Source: CAVSPO01 sp963730005
GTDB lineage: Bacteria; Actinomycetota; Actinomycetes; Propionibacteriales; Propionibacteriaceae
Length of the DNA: 64,000 nucleotides
Direction of reading: 5' to 3'
NCBI GenBank assembly: GCA_963730005.1
Contig: CAVSPO010000002.1
Span: 1-64,000, forward strand
The position numbers and the translations under genes were made by a program. A model generated the notes under the pieces. It ran no database searches and was not told where the DNA came from. It saw only the letters and a list, made by a program, of their open reading frames with translations. This document shows positions 25,019-34,262 of the stretch, piece by piece (the first letter of the stretch is position 1; each line of letters opens with the position of its first letter).

Positions 25019-26172
25019 CCGGTCGCCGGCCGGGAGCGAGCCTGACGCTGCGTTTCGTCTCCAGCCATGTCCTGGTGGCCCTGGCCGCCACCGCGACGGT
25101 CTACCTGGTGGTTCGGTTGACCGCCCCGGCCCTGTTCGATCAGGAGCTTCGCCGCGGCACGCGGCAGAGCCCGGGCTCCGGGCCCGGTCGCGGAGGCGGC
25201 TCCGGGTCCGGGAATGCCCAGCTGATCCACGACCAGTTCCTGAATGCCCTCACCAACGCCGTCCTGATCGGTGCCCTGGCCGGGGCGTTGATCGCGGTGC
25301 TGCTGGGTATTTTCGCGGCGCGACGGCTGGTGCGCCCGATCAACCAGGTCCGGCAGGCAACTCGCGAGATGGCCCGGGGCAACTACCGGGTGCAGGTGCC
25401 CGCGCCGAAAGCTGCCGAGCTCGCCGAGCTGGCCGGCGACGTGGGCCGGCTGGGGCATTCGCTGGCCGACACGGAGGCGCGGCGCACTCGGCTGCTGGGC
25501 GAGGTGGCCCACGAGATGCGCACCCCGTTGACCGTGATCGACGGCTATCTGGAAGCCATGACCGACGGTGTGATGCCGGCCACCCAGACCGAGTTCGCCC
25601 AGCTGCAGGCCGAGGTGCGTCGTCTCACCCGGCTGTCCGACGACCTGAGCGCACTGTCGCGCGCCGAGGAGGGACGCGTCGAGCTCAAGCTCGCCGACGT
25701 TGATCTGGCGCAGGTGGCGGGACGGGCGGCCGACCGGCTGCGCGCCCAGGCGGAGGACGCCGGTCTGGGCCTGACGGTGACCGGCGTCGGCCCGCTGCAG
25801 GTACAGGCGGACGCCGACAGGATGGCCCAGGTGGTCACCAACCTGGTCGGCAACGCCATCCGGGCGACCCCGCAGGGTGGTGCCATCACCGTGGCCAGCA
25901 GCATTCGCGGGAACAATGCCGTGGTGCAGGTGAGCGACACCGGCGAAGGGCTGGCGTCCGACGACCTGGAGAAGGTCTTCGAGCGCTTCTACCGGGTGCC
26001 GGGGCGGCGTCGCTCCCCCGGTGAGACGGGGTCGGGCATCGGCCTGACCATCAGCCGCGGCCTGGTGGAACGCCAGAACGGCACCCTGACGGCTGCGTCC
26101 GACGGGCCCGGCCGGGGCGCCACCTTCACCATCACGCTGCCACTGCGCGGGACCCCGCGCACGACGGGATAG
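25015..26172 (+). CDS. sensor histidine kinase
   Basis: A 385-residue membrane kinase. Two helices at about 12-36 and 80-103 bracket a short Gly/Ser-rich extracytoplasmic loop of about 40 residues. HAMP follows, then H166 in EVAHEMRTPL, N box NLVGNAIRA, G1 DTGEGL, F box and G2 GSGIGL. It phosphorylates the upstream response regulator. The tiny sensor loop suggests signals detected in or at the membrane rather than a bound ligand. Confidence 0.94.
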   Translation: MTGRRPGASLTLRFVSSHVLVALAATATVYLVVRLTAPALFDQELRRGTRQSPGSGPGRGGGSGSGNAQLIHDQFLNALTNAVLIGALAGALIAVLLGIFAARRLVRPINQVRQATREMARGNYRVQVPAPKAAELAELAGDVGRLGHSLADTEARRTRLLGEVAHEMRTPLTVIDGYLEAMTDGVMPATQTEFAQLQAEVRRLTRLSDDLSALSRAEEGRVELKLADVDLAQVAGRAADRLRAQAEDAGLGLTVTGVGPLQVQADADRMAQVVTNLVGNAIRATPQGGAITVASSIRGNNAVVQVSDTGEGLASDDLEKVFERFYRVPGRRRSPGETGSGIGLTISRGLVERQNGTLTAASDGPGRGATFTITLPLRGTPRTTG

Positions 26173-26200
26173 TTGCGCGCGGCGCCCGGTCGGGGCTGCG

Positions 26201-26437
26201 TTACCGGGCGCTCAGCAGCTTGGCGATCTCGTCGGCCTTGGGGACCCGACCCGACACCAGGACTTCCTCGTCGACCACCAGGCCGGGAGTGCGCATGATC
26301 CCGTAGCCGGCGATGGCGGCGTAGTCGGTGACCTTCTCGATGGTGGCGTCCAGCCCGAGCTTGTCGACGGCCTCGCGGGCCTGCTTCTCAAGGTTGATGC
26401 AGTTCGCGCAACCGGAGCCGAGGATCTTGATGTGCAT
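26201..26437 (-). CDS. small thioredoxin-fold redox protein
   Basis: A 78-residue protein of the thioredoxin_3/MTH895 type. MHIKILGSGCANCINLE holds a C-x-x-C at residues 10-13 and RTPGLVVDEEVLVSGRVP the cis-proline region. It follows a permease and an ArsR regulator on the same strand, a common bacterial set in which the small thioredoxin may reduce or pass on a metalloid or thiol substrate. The gap to the permease is 67 bases. Confidence 0.85.
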   Translation of the reverse strand: MHIKILGSGCANCINLEKQAREAVDKLGLDATIEKVTDYAAIAGYGIMRTPGLVVDEEVLVSGRVPKADEIAKLLSAR

Positions 26438-26504
26438 GTTGCTTCCTTTCGTCAGGGGTGAACGAGTCCGTCAGTGGTACAGGTCCGTCAGGGGGATGAG
26501 TCCG

Positions 26505-27557
26505 TCAGGCGTAGATGAAGTTGAAGAGGTAACCGACCACCATGATTCCCACGGCGACGGAGGCAAAGAACAGGGCCAGCAGCTTCGGCTTGAGGACGCG
26601 TCGCAGCATCACCGCTTCCGGGATGGATATTGCGATGGCGCTCATCATCAAGGCCATCACGGTCCCCAGCGGCAGACCCTTGCTCCACAACGCCTCACCG
26701 ATCGGCACCACGCCGCCGCCATTGACGTACAGAGGTGCGCCAGCCAGCACCGCCAGCGGGACGGCGAACGGGTTGCCTACCCCAGCGTGGGTGGCAAAGA
26801 AGTCGGTTGGCACCCAGCCGTGGATGGCAGCGCCGATGGCGACGCCGAGCAGCACCCACTTCCAGACCTTGACAAAGATGTCCTTTGACTCGTCAATGGC
26901 TACGTCGACGCGCTCCTGCAGGGTGGGGACATGCCCCTCGGCGCGCAGCGCGCCGAGCTTGGTCTGGAACACCATCGGCTCCACCCATTTGTCCAGGTCG
27001 AAGCGGCTGAACACGAAACCGATCACGATGGCGATCACCGAACCGGCAAGCACGTAGGCGCCTGCCACGTCCCACCCGAACTGGTCGCCGATCAGAATGG
27101 CGGCCGTTTCGCTGACCAGCGGCGAGGCGATCAGGAAGGTGAGGGTGATGGACAGCGGGATGCCGACGGCCACGAATCCCATGAACAGCGGGATCGACGA
27201 GCAACTGCAGAACGGGGTGACCACGCCCAGCACGACGGCCAGCACCAGGCCGACGAACAGGCCCCGGCCCTCCAGGAAAGTCCGCGCACGGTCGAGGTCG
27301 AGACTGGCCCGCAGCAGGCCGATCACGAACATCAGACCGGTGAGCAGCAGCAGGATCTTGACGGTGTCGTAGCTGAAGAAGTGCAGCGCGCCGCCGAGCC
27401 GACTGTTCAGGTCGAGGCCGAGCACCGAGCCGTAAAGCCAGTCCCACAGCGGTTTGTTGAGGCTGTAGGCGCCAGCCCAGACGACTGCGGCGGCCGCCAA
27501 TTTGGCGATCAGGGGCAGCGAGCTGGTCTTGACGGGGGGTTGCTTGGTGGTGGTCAT
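26505..27557 (-). CDS. ArsP/UPF0718-type permease
   Basis: A 350-residue membrane protein with about eight helices and the family signature TPFCSCSSIPLFMGF (cysteine pair) near 115, repeated as GGGVVPIGEAL in the second half. Relatives expel trivalent organoarsenicals, and others are linked to metalloid stress. Its ATG overlaps the regulator stop codon (ATGA), so it is coupled to the ArsR gene and probably induced by the compound the regulator senses. Confidence 0.85.
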   Translation of the reverse strand: MTTTKQPPVKTSSLPLIAKLAAAAVVWAGAYSLNKPLWDWLYGSVLGLDLNSRLGGALHFFSYDTVKILLLLTGLMFVIGLLRASLDLDRARTFLEGRGLFVGLVLAVVLGVVTPFCSCSSIPLFMGFVAVGIPLSITLTFLIASPLVSETAAILIGDQFGWDVAGAYVLAGSVIAIVIGFVFSRFDLDKWVEPMVFQTKLGALRAEGHVPTLQERVDVAIDESKDIFVKVWKWVLLGVAIGAAIHGWVPTDFFATHAGVGNPFAVPLAVLAGAPLYVNGGGVVPIGEALWSKGLPLGTVMALMMSAIAISIPEAVMLRRVLKPKLLALFFASVAVGIMVVGYLFNFIYA

Positions 27558-27952
27558 CGAACGCTCCTGACCCCGTCGGCCGCGACGGCCTCGTCGGCCG
27601 CGACGGCCTCGTCGGCCCCGTCGCCACAGCCGGACCCGGCTGTGGCAGCTGTCGGGATGGCGGCGTGCAGCCGCTGCAAGGCATCGGGGGCCAGCTCGTA
27701 GTCCATCCAGCGGCCACGGCGAGTGGCGATCACCAGATCGGCGTCACGCAGCACCTTGAGGTGATAGCTGAGCAGGTTGGCCGGGATCGGCGGCTCGGTC
27801 TGCATGTTGCACACGCAGCTCTTGCCGGCGGTGGCCAGGCGATCAATCAGGCCCAGCCTGATCGGGTCGGCGACGCAGCCCAGAAGTGCCGCGTTCTCAC
27901 CCATGTCGACCACACGGGTCTCATCCGCGCCGGACTGAACCGCAGCGGCCAT
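27554..27952 (-). CDS. ArsR/SmtB-family regulator
   Basis: A 132-residue repressor. I take ATG 27952; a longer frame begins at GTG 28015, but it crosses the AT-rich operator-like region. The winged helix has LLGCVADPIRLGLIDRLATAG and NLLSYHLKVLRDADLVIATRRG. CVCNM in KSCVCNMQ suits a metalloid-sensing cysteine pair in ArsR. It has an Ala/Asp-rich tail. It should repress its own operon (permease, thioredoxin-like protein) until As, Sb or a thiol-reactive compound is bound. Confidence 0.85.
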   Translation of the reverse strand: MAAAVQSGADETRVVDMGENAALLGCVADPIRLGLIDRLATAGKSCVCNMQTEPPIPANLLSYHLKVLRDADLVIATRRGRWMDYELAPDALQRLHAAIPTAATAGSGCGDGADEAVAADEAVAADGVRSVR

Positions 27953-27964
27953 GCCCAATTCAGG

Positions 27965-28000
27965 GCTTCTTGAATCAACCACAATTGAAGTATTGCACTC
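27965..28000. promoter_or_regulatory. AT-rich operator/promoter candidate of the ArsR operon
   Basis: The only AT-rich stretch around, with TTGAA at 27970-27974 and 27984-27988 and a CAATTG palindrome. It lies 20-50 bases before the proposed ArsR start, the usual position for an ArsR-family operator. The symmetry is imperfect. Confidence 0.4.
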
Positions 28001-28083
28001 GGGCCGGGCGCGCACAACACCCCGACAGCCCCCAGAGAAACGCTTTTCAGTCCGTCGGCGTTGTCAACGCACCTTCGGGGTCA

Positions 28084-28899
28084 CTACTGCTGGTCGGCCC
28101 CGTCACCGGTCTGCTGGTCGTCACCACCAAGGCTGCCGGCGGTGCGCTCGTCCTGGCGCTTCAGCTCGTCCCGGCGGCCACGCGCCTCCCCGATGACACG
28201 TGCCCGCCGCATCATCTTGCGCAGCTGCTCGGACGTCAGCGTGAAGGTCAGGTATTCGTCCACCGAGGGCAGCATCCAGCCACGCGCCCAGGCCAGGACC
28301 GTGAAGGCGCAGCCCACGACGGTGCACACGATCATGCCGAGATTGGGCACGCCCAGCTCGAACGCGGTGATGGCCAGGATCGAGGACAAGATGGCCGGGG
28401 TGGCGTACAGCGGACTGCCGCCGAAGATGCCGGGGATGCGTCCGACGCAGATGTCGCGGATCGCGCCCCCGCCCACCGCGGTCATGACGCCCAGCAGCAG
28501 CGCGGCCTCCCAACCAAAACCGGCCGCCAGCGTTTTGATTGCTCCGGTTGCCGACCAGGTTCCCAGCACCAAACCGTCCAGCACCACCGAGGTGTACTTC
28601 CAGACCGGGCCCTGCGGCCAGAACAGCCAGACGAACAGCGCCCCCACGCAGGCCGTTCCCAGATACGCCGGATCAGCGATGGCCACCGGCGGGCCGCTCT
28701 GCAGCAACACGTCGCGGACCATGCCGCCACCCAGGGCGGACGCGATCGCGAGCGCCACCAGGCCGATGACGTCCAGCTTGTACTCACGGGCCACCATGGC
28801 CCCCAGGATGCCGTTCAACAGCACCCCCACCAGATCAATGACCCGGAACAATTCCGGCAGAACGACATCCGTCAACGGCACGCGACGATCGTAAGGCAT
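28084..28899 (-). CDS. trimeric intracellular cation channel-like (UPF0126/YadS) membrane protein
   Basis: A 271-residue protein with seven hydrophobic helices in two repeats, each carrying a GGG-x-x-R-D motif: ALGGGMVRDVLL and AVGGGAIRDICVGRIPGIF. This is the UPF0126/TRIC-like fold, reported as a cation (potassium) channel; some relatives are linked to glycine transport. A charged cytoplasmic tail of about 60 residues is added. The start is ATG 28899; GTG 28881 is an alternative. It is a single gene on the minus strand. Confidence 0.85.
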   Translation of the reverse strand: MPYDRRVPLTDVVLPELFRVIDLVGVLLNGILGAMVAREYKLDVIGLVALAIASALGGGMVRDVLLQSGPPVAIADPAYLGTACVGALFVWLFWPQGPVWKYTSVVLDGLVLGTWSATGAIKTLAAGFGWEAALLLGVMTAVGGGAIRDICVGRIPGIFGGSPLYATPAILSSILAITAFELGVPNLGMIVCTVVGCAFTVLAWARGWMLPSVDEYLTFTLTSEQLRKMMRRARVIGEARGRRDELKRQDERTAGSLGGDDQQTGDGADQQ

Positions 28900-28933
28900 C
28901 CGGCTGGTGCAACCGCCACGTGGCCGGCCCCGG

Positions 28934-29452
28934 TCAGGCGCGGGTCGAACCCTGAGCAGCCTCCAGGTCGAGCAGCCACCGCTTGCGGCCCAGGCCACCC
29001 GCGTAGCCGATGAGCTCACCGCCGGCCCCCACCAGCCGATGGCAAGGGACGATGATGCTGATCGGGTTGAGCCCGGTGGCCGCACCCACTGCCCGCGCAG
29101 AGCCACAGTTGATGCGTCGGGCCAGGTCACCGTACGTCTGCGTCCGGCCGTAGGGGATCTCGGCGAGCGCCCGCCACACCCGTTGTTGGAAGTCGGTCCC
29201 GGTGGGCGCCAGCAGCAACTCGAAGTCCCGGCGGGTTCCCGCGAAGTACTCCGCCAACTGCCGCACCGCCTCAGGCGCGACGCTCGGGTCAGCATCTCCG
29301 AGTGCTGCGGGAGGTGGCAGGTGCGTCTGCCCCTCCAGGTAGCAGCCGGTCAGCTGCCCGTCCGCAGCCACCACCAGGGTGATCGGGCCCAGCGGGGAAT
29401 CGACGACCCGGTGCCGCACAGGCGGGCTCGTGCCTGCCCCGACCCGGCTCAA
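28934..29452 (-). CDS. ogt: methylated-DNA-protein-cysteine methyltransferase
   Basis: A 172-residue suicide repair enzyme that removes O6-alkyl from guanine. The acceptor cysteine is in IIVPCHRLVG; the winged-helix segment is FQQRVWRALAEIPYGRTQTYGDLARRI. TTG 29452 overlaps the DinB-family stop as TTGA and is taken as start; GTG 29419 is the alternative (161 residues). It is the last gene of the run osmoprotectant ABC genes-DinB-Ogt, an unexpected companion for a transporter. Confidence 0.9.
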   Translation of the reverse strand: MSRVGAGTSPPVRHRVVDSPLGPITLVVAADGQLTGCYLEGQTHLPPPAALGDADPSVAPEAVRQLAEYFAGTRRDFELLLAPTGTDFQQRVWRALAEIPYGRTQTYGDLARRINCGSARAVGAATGLNPISIIVPCHRLVGAGGELIGYAGGLGRKRWLLDLEAAQGSTRA

Positions 29453-29961
29453 GCGAGCCGGTCCAGGAGGCCACGCACGTAGGCCGCCTGCCCGACATGC
29501 TGGGTGACGTCGTTGAGGATCGAGACCAACCGAACCGCCTCGGTCACCGGCGGGTCCCACCTGGAATCAACGATGCGCCCCAGACTGTCGGAGTCGCACC
29601 CGGCGATGACCGCCACGGTGCGCTCGTGCACAGCCCGGTAGTAGCCGGCCAACAACCCCGGGTCGCCGACGCTGAAGGCCCGCACCTGCTCGGGGGTGTG
29701 CGCGTAGCCGAGGTCGTCGTCACCGTAGGGCAAGGCGCACCTGGCGTTCCAGCCCTGCTGCGTCCACACCTGGTCGCCGCCGGCCAGAGCGGCAATCTGC
29801 ACGTCTTCACAACGACCGATGTGCCAGGCCAGCCAGCCGATGGAGTTGGCAGCTGGGTCGGGCTGCCAGAGCAGGTCGCCGGCGCCCAGCCCGTCCAGGA
29901 CACGGTCGAGATCGTCGACCACGCGAGTGAACGCGTCGTCGAGGATGTCCCTGAAATCCAT
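29449..29961 (-). CDS. DinB-family (DUF664, mycothiol-transferase-like) protein
   Basis: A 170-residue protein with a DinB four-helix bundle. The metal ligands are visible as H47 in GWLAWHIGRCEDVQI, and a C-terminal TQHVGQAAYVRGLLD. In actinobacteria members of this superfamily transfer mycothiol to toxic electrophiles. It is coupled to the substrate-binding-protein gene upstream (stop and start share a base, TGATG) and to ogt downstream. A detoxification or alkylation-defence role fits better with ogt than with the transporter. Confidence 0.85.
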   Translation of the reverse strand: MDFRDILDDAFTRVVDDLDRVLDGLGAGDLLWQPDPAANSIGWLAWHIGRCEDVQIAALAGGDQVWTQQGWNARCALPYGDDDLGYAHTPEQVRAFSVGDPGLLAGYYRAVHERTVAVIAGCDSDSLGRIVDSRWDPPVTEAVRLVSILNDVTQHVGQAAYVRGLLDRLA

Positions 29962-30893
29962 CAGATCAGCCCCTGCACGGTCAGCCAGTCCTTGGCGATC
30001 ACAGCAGCGGACTGCTTGTCGACGCTGCTGCGGGAGTTGATCCTGACCAGCTCATCGGTGCTGAGTCTGGCCTGCACGCCGTTGATCAGGCCGGCGGCGT
30101 GGTCGTCCACCTTGCTGCTGACCACCGGCGTCACGTTCTGGGGCAGCACCATCGACTTCGGGTCACTCAACGTCACCAGGTCGTTGCTGGCGATCAGCGG
30201 GCTGGCGGAGTAGACGTTGGCCATCATCACGGTGCCGTCGGTGAGGGCCTTGACGGTCAACGGGCCACCGGAATCCTCCACCGGGGTGACGGTGGCGTCG
30301 ATGCCGTAGAACTCCTTGAGGCCGATCGGGCCGTAGGGGCGCGTGGCCAGCTCCGAGTTGGCGGCGATCGTCACCGGCTGCGGCAGCTTGCCCAGGTCCT
30401 CCAGGCTGCTCAGACCGTACCGCTCGGCGGTGGCCCTGGTGACGTTGTAGGAGTCCTGGTCGCTGGCGTGGGCGGAGTCCAGCAGCCGCATTCCCTCCGC
30501 GAGCTTGGCGCCCAGAGCCTGGTTGATCTCCTCCGTGGTGCGGGCGGTGCTGGTCTTGTCGAGGTACTGCAGGGCGTTGCCGTTGTACTCGGGGATGATG
30601 TCGATCCGCCCGGCCTGCACCTCGGGCATGAACACCTCGCGACTGCCGATCCGGAACTCGCGGGCCACCTGGTAGCCGCCGTTCTCGAGCACCTGCGCGT
30701 AGATCTCGGCGATGATCTCTGCCGAGTAGTAGTCGGACGACCCGATGACCAGCGCGGATCCCGACGCGCCGGTCGACGAGCCGGCCAGCGGATCCTTGGC
30801 GGCACAGCCGGCGAACGCCAGCGACAGGGCGGTCAACAGGGCCAGGAAGCGCCGACACGGCAGTCGTCCAGACTGCGATGGGTGACGCATCAT
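29961..30893 (-). CDS. ABC transporter substrate-binding lipoprotein, glycine betaine/carnitine/choline type
   Basis: A 310-residue lipoprotein. ATG at 30893 follows GAAGGGAATCTG. The signal peptide ends LAFAGC. The mature protein is an OpuAC/ProX-type solute binder (VIGSSDYYSAEIIAEIYAQVLENGGY, MPEVQAGRIDIIPEYNGNALQYLDK, VTPVVSSKVD). It presents quaternary amines for uptake against osmotic stress. It belongs to an operon of ATPase, permease, permease, binder, DinB and ogt. The conserved reading frame is intact. Confidence 0.9.
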   Translation of the reverse strand: MMRHPSQSGRLPCRRFLALLTALSLAFAGCAAKDPLAGSSTGASGSALVIGSSDYYSAEIIAEIYAQVLENGGYQVAREFRIGSREVFMPEVQAGRIDIIPEYNGNALQYLDKTSTARTTEEINQALGAKLAEGMRLLDSAHASDQDSYNVTRATAERYGLSSLEDLGKLPQPVTIAANSELATRPYGPIGLKEFYGIDATVTPVEDSGGPLTVKALTDGTVMMANVYSASPLIASNDLVTLSDPKSMVLPQNVTPVVSSKVDDHAAGLINGVQARLSTDELVRINSRSSVDKQSAAVIAKDWLTVQGLI

Positions 30894-31575
30894 CAGATTC
30901 CCTTCGAGTGGGGGCGGGCGTGCACGAGCCGAACGCTGAGGCGTTGGATCAACTTCGAAGACCAGTTCGACGACGATCGCCAGGGCAATCACCAGTATGG
31001 CGGCCGCCAGCATCTGGGCGTAGTCCTGGGTGCTGAGCCCCAGGAACAGGAACCGGCCCAGCCCGCCACCGCCGACGTAGGCGGCCAGGGTGGCGGTGGC
31101 CAGCACCTGCAGGGTGGCGGACCGTAGCCCGCCGAGCAGCAACGGGAGCCCGAGCGGCGCCTCCACCCGGGCCAGGATCTGGGGCTCGGACATCCCGATC
31201 GCACGGGCGGCGTCGATGGTCTGGCGGTCGATGGCGTCGATACCGGAGTAGGCGCCGGCCAGGATCGACGGGACTGCCAGCACCATCAGGGCGATGATCG
31301 GCGCCAGCGGCCCGATCCCGACCAGCAACGCGATCAACGTCAGCAGACCGAGGGTGGGCAGCGCCCGAGCGGCCCCGGAGCTGGCGACGACGAACGTGCG
31401 GCCCTTGCCGGTGTGACCGATCAGGTAGCCCAGCGGGATGCCGATCGCAGCGGCCAGCACTACCGCGACCAGCGGTGTACTGCAGGTGCTCGACGACTCG
31501 GGTCGTCACACTGTTGGGCCCGGTCGCGTGCGCCGGGTCGAGGATCCAGTCGATGGCCAGCTGGAAGTAGTTCAC
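30893..31575 (-). pseudogene. ABC permease (second), quaternary amine type, frame-broken
   Basis: Reads from GTG 31575 (overlapping the previous stop as GTGA) through VNYFQLAIDWILD, EHLQYT, then after a one-base shift near 31482, LAAAIGIPLGYLIGHTGKG, RALPTLGLLTLIALL, and DAARAIGMSEPQILARVEAPLGLPLLLGG, the EAA loop. A second shift near 30956 corrects the C-terminus to FKLIQRLSVRLVHARPHSKGI and places a stop at 30893-30895 overlapping the next ATG. Both shifts are single extra bases, most likely sequence errors. It is a membrane channel of the importer. Confidence 0.85.
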
Positions 31576-32215
31576 GACGCGGCCCTGCGCGTCCACGGCA
31601 TCAGCACCCGACCGAGCAGCACCAACGCCAGGTCGACGGTGATCGCCAGCAGCATGGTGACGACGATGCCGGCGAACACCTCCTCGAGGATGCCGCGCTG
31701 GAACCCGTCGGTGAACAGGCTGCCGAGGTTGTCGATGCCCAGCACCGCGCTGACGGTGGTCAACGCGATCGTGCTCACCGTCACCACGCGCAGCCCGGCC
31801 AGCAGGGCCGGGCCGGCCAGCGGCAACTCCACCTGCAGGAAGCGTCGGGCCGGCGAGTAGCCCAGCGCGGTGGCGCTGAACACCGCGTCGGCGGGGACCG
31901 CGTCGAGGGCGTCGGCCGCCGCGCGCACCATCAGGGCCAGGCCGTAGAGGGTGAGCGCGACGATCACGTTCGACCCGGTCGCGCACCGAGGTGCCCAGCA
32001 ACAGCGGCAGCATGATCAGCAGCGGCAGCGACGGGAATGGCATAGAGCACCGAGGCGGCGGTCAGCAGGGCGAAACGCGACCAGCGGAAGCGGTTGGCCA
32101 GCCAGCCCAGCGGCAGCGCCAGCAGGAAGCTGGCCACGATGGCGGGCAGCGCCAGCCCCAGGTGGGACGAGGCGGCCGCACCGATCAGCTGCAGGTTGTC
32201 GAGCACCCACCTCAC
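31572..32215 (-). pseudogene. ABC permease (first), quaternary amine type, frame-broken
   Basis: Starts at GTG 32215, overlapping the ATPase stop. VLDNLQLIGAAASSHLGLAL and PLGWLANRFRWSRFALLTAASVLYAIPSLPLLIMLPLLLGT are read with a one-base correction near 32037. After a second near 31977 the frame continues NVIVALTLYGLALMVRAAADALDAVP, GYSPARRFLQVELPLAGPALLAGL (EAA loop) to WTRRAAS. Six hydrophobic helices are visible. It pairs with the second permease. Confidence 0.85.
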
Positions 32216-33088
32216 TGCAGGTCCCCGTCCAAGCTTGCCGCGGGGCCGCCATGGCCGTCGACGAGCTTGCCGACGGGGCGGCCGTGACCGTCCACCACCA
32301 CTTCCACGCCGTCGACGGACTCGACGTGCAAGGCACTCTGACCGGTGCGCAGGCCGATGAAGTGCGTCACGAAGTCGCTGGCCGGGGAGGTCACCAGGTC
32401 GTGGGGAGTGCCCTGCTGGGCGATCCGGCCACGATCGGCGAGCAGCACGATGTGATCACCGAGCCGGAAAGCCTCCCCGATGTCGTGGGTGACGAAGATG
32501 ATGGTCTTGGCGAGCTGGCGCTGCAGTGCTGTCAGGTCACGCTGCAGGTCGGCGCGGACGATGGGGTCGACGGCGCCGAACGGCTCGTCCATCAGCAGCA
32601 GATGCTGGTCGGCCGCCAGCCCCCGCGCCACGCCGACGCGCTGTCGCTGACCGCCGGACAACTGCGCTGGAAAGCGATCTGCCAGGCCCCGGTCCAGACC
32701 CACCAGGTCCATCATCGCCAGGCCGCGGGCCTGGGCGTCGGCCTTCTGCACTCCGTTCAGCAGCGGCACCGTGCAGATGTTGTCGATGACCCGTTTGTGC
32801 GGCAGCAGGCCGGCGTCCTGCATCACGTAGCCGATCTGCCTGCGCAGCTGGACGGGATCGCGCTGGGCGACGTCGCTGCCCGTCGATCAGGATCCGGCCG
32901 CTGGTGGGCGTGATCATCCGGTTGACCATCCGCAGCAGCGTGGTCTTGCCGCAGCCGCTGGAGCCGAGCAGCACCGTGATGCGACCGGCGGGAACCACCA
33001 TGCTGAAATCGGCAACGGCCTCCGCGCCGTCCGGATACCGCTTGCCGACGTGGTCGAACTCGACGACGGGCGCAGCTGTCTGGGCCAT
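32212..33088 (-). pseudogene. ABC transporter ATPase, quaternary amine type, frame-broken
   Basis: ATG at 33088 (MAQTAAPVVEFDHVGKRYPDG). Walker A is GSSGCGKTTLLRM; after a one-base correction near 32879 (GRILIDGSDVAQRDPVQLR) come LLPHKRVIDNI, signature LSGGQRQRVGVARGL, Walker B LLLMDEPFGAVD and switch THDIGEAFRLGD. A C-terminal regulatory tail follows. It resembles OpuA/OpuC-type ATPases that energise betaine, carnitine or choline uptake. It is the first gene of the six-gene operon; the start lies 101 bases from the divergent glycosyltransferase. Confidence 0.88.
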
Positions 33089-33189
33089 GGTCGGCTCCTC
33101 CCTGCCACCAACGTAGCGGCCGTCGCTAGTCTTGTCCGCGGCGACGAACCCCGTCCGCACAAGCAGCAGCATCACGACGGGGAACAGAC

Positions 33190-34256
33190 ATGAGGACTGC
33201 GGATGTGGGTGCCGAAGCGATGATGGCGCGACGAGTCGGGTTCGCCCGTTGGCGTAGTGAGGTTGCCAGCGGCGGCAACAGGTACGACGACGAGCTGGCC
33301 ACTGGGCTGCGTGCGCTGGGGTTTGATCTGCGTGAGTACGAGGTGACCGGCCCCTGGCCGCTGCCGGAGCCGGGCGACCGCCGGCGGCTCGCCGAGCTGC
33401 TGACCACCGAGCGGGACTGGCTGATCGACAACATCGTCGGCTCGGCGGCTCCCGAGGTGATCCGTGCGGCCACCAGCGCCGGACGCCGGGTCACGATGCT
33501 GATGCATTACTTCCCGGCCGACGAGCGGAACCTGTCAACGTCCGAGCGCGAGCGGCTGTCTGCGACCGAGGCCGAGGCGGTCAGTGCCGCGACCAGCCAT
33601 CGTGGTGAACAGCGCCTGGACGGCGCAGGAGGTGTCCAGGCGCTACGGCCGCCACGACGCGATCGTCGCCGTGCCCGGGGTGGAACCGGCCCGCCTGGCC
33701 ACCGGCTCGTCATCGGGTGGCGATCCGCCGATGCTGCTGTGGCTGGCCAGGCTGACACCCACCAAGGACCCGCTCACCTTCGTCGGCAGCGCTCGCCCGA
33801 CTGCAGCATCTCCGCTGGACCGCCCGGCTGGTGGGGCCGGACAGCGTGGACGCAGACCTGAGTCGACAGGTGACGAAGCGCATCGCGGAGGCCGGCCTGA
33901 CTGACCGCGTCGAGGTGACGGGCGCACGGGGCGACAAGCCCCTGGAGTCGATCTGGGCCGAGACGGACCTCCTGGTGCACACCGCCCGGGTCGAGCCCTA
34001 CGGCATGGTGGTCAGCGAGGCGCTGGCGCGCGGCATCCCGTCCATCGTGGCGCGCGGCACAGGCGCGGTGGAGGCCCAGGGCGTTGGCGCCGAGTTCCCG
34101 CCCGGTGACGCCGATGCGCTGGCGGACGCCTTGGGCAGGTGGCTGACGGACCCGCAACTCCGGCAGCGGTGGCGAGCCGATGCGGCGAGGCTGCGGCCGC
34201 TCCTGCCGACGTGGCAGGACACCACCGCCATCGTCGCGTCGATGCTCCGCCGGTGA
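33190..34256 (+). pseudogene. glycosyltransferase family 1-like, frame-broken
   Basis: ATG 33190 after GGGGAA. The N-terminal Rossmann part (RVGFARWRSEVASGGNRYDDELATGLRALGFDL) is followed, after a shift near 33595, by IVVNSAWTAQEVSRRYGRHDAIVAVPGVEP and MLLWLARLTPTKDPLTFV. After another near 33800-33830 come TDLLVHTARVEPYGMVVSEALARGIPSIV, with the GT1/GT4 E-x7-E pattern. It transfers a sugar from a nucleotide donor to an unknown acceptor. It is divergent from the osmoprotectant operon and convergent with the second ABC operon. The indels are single bases. Confidence 0.8.
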
Positions 34257-34262
34257 CCGGCG

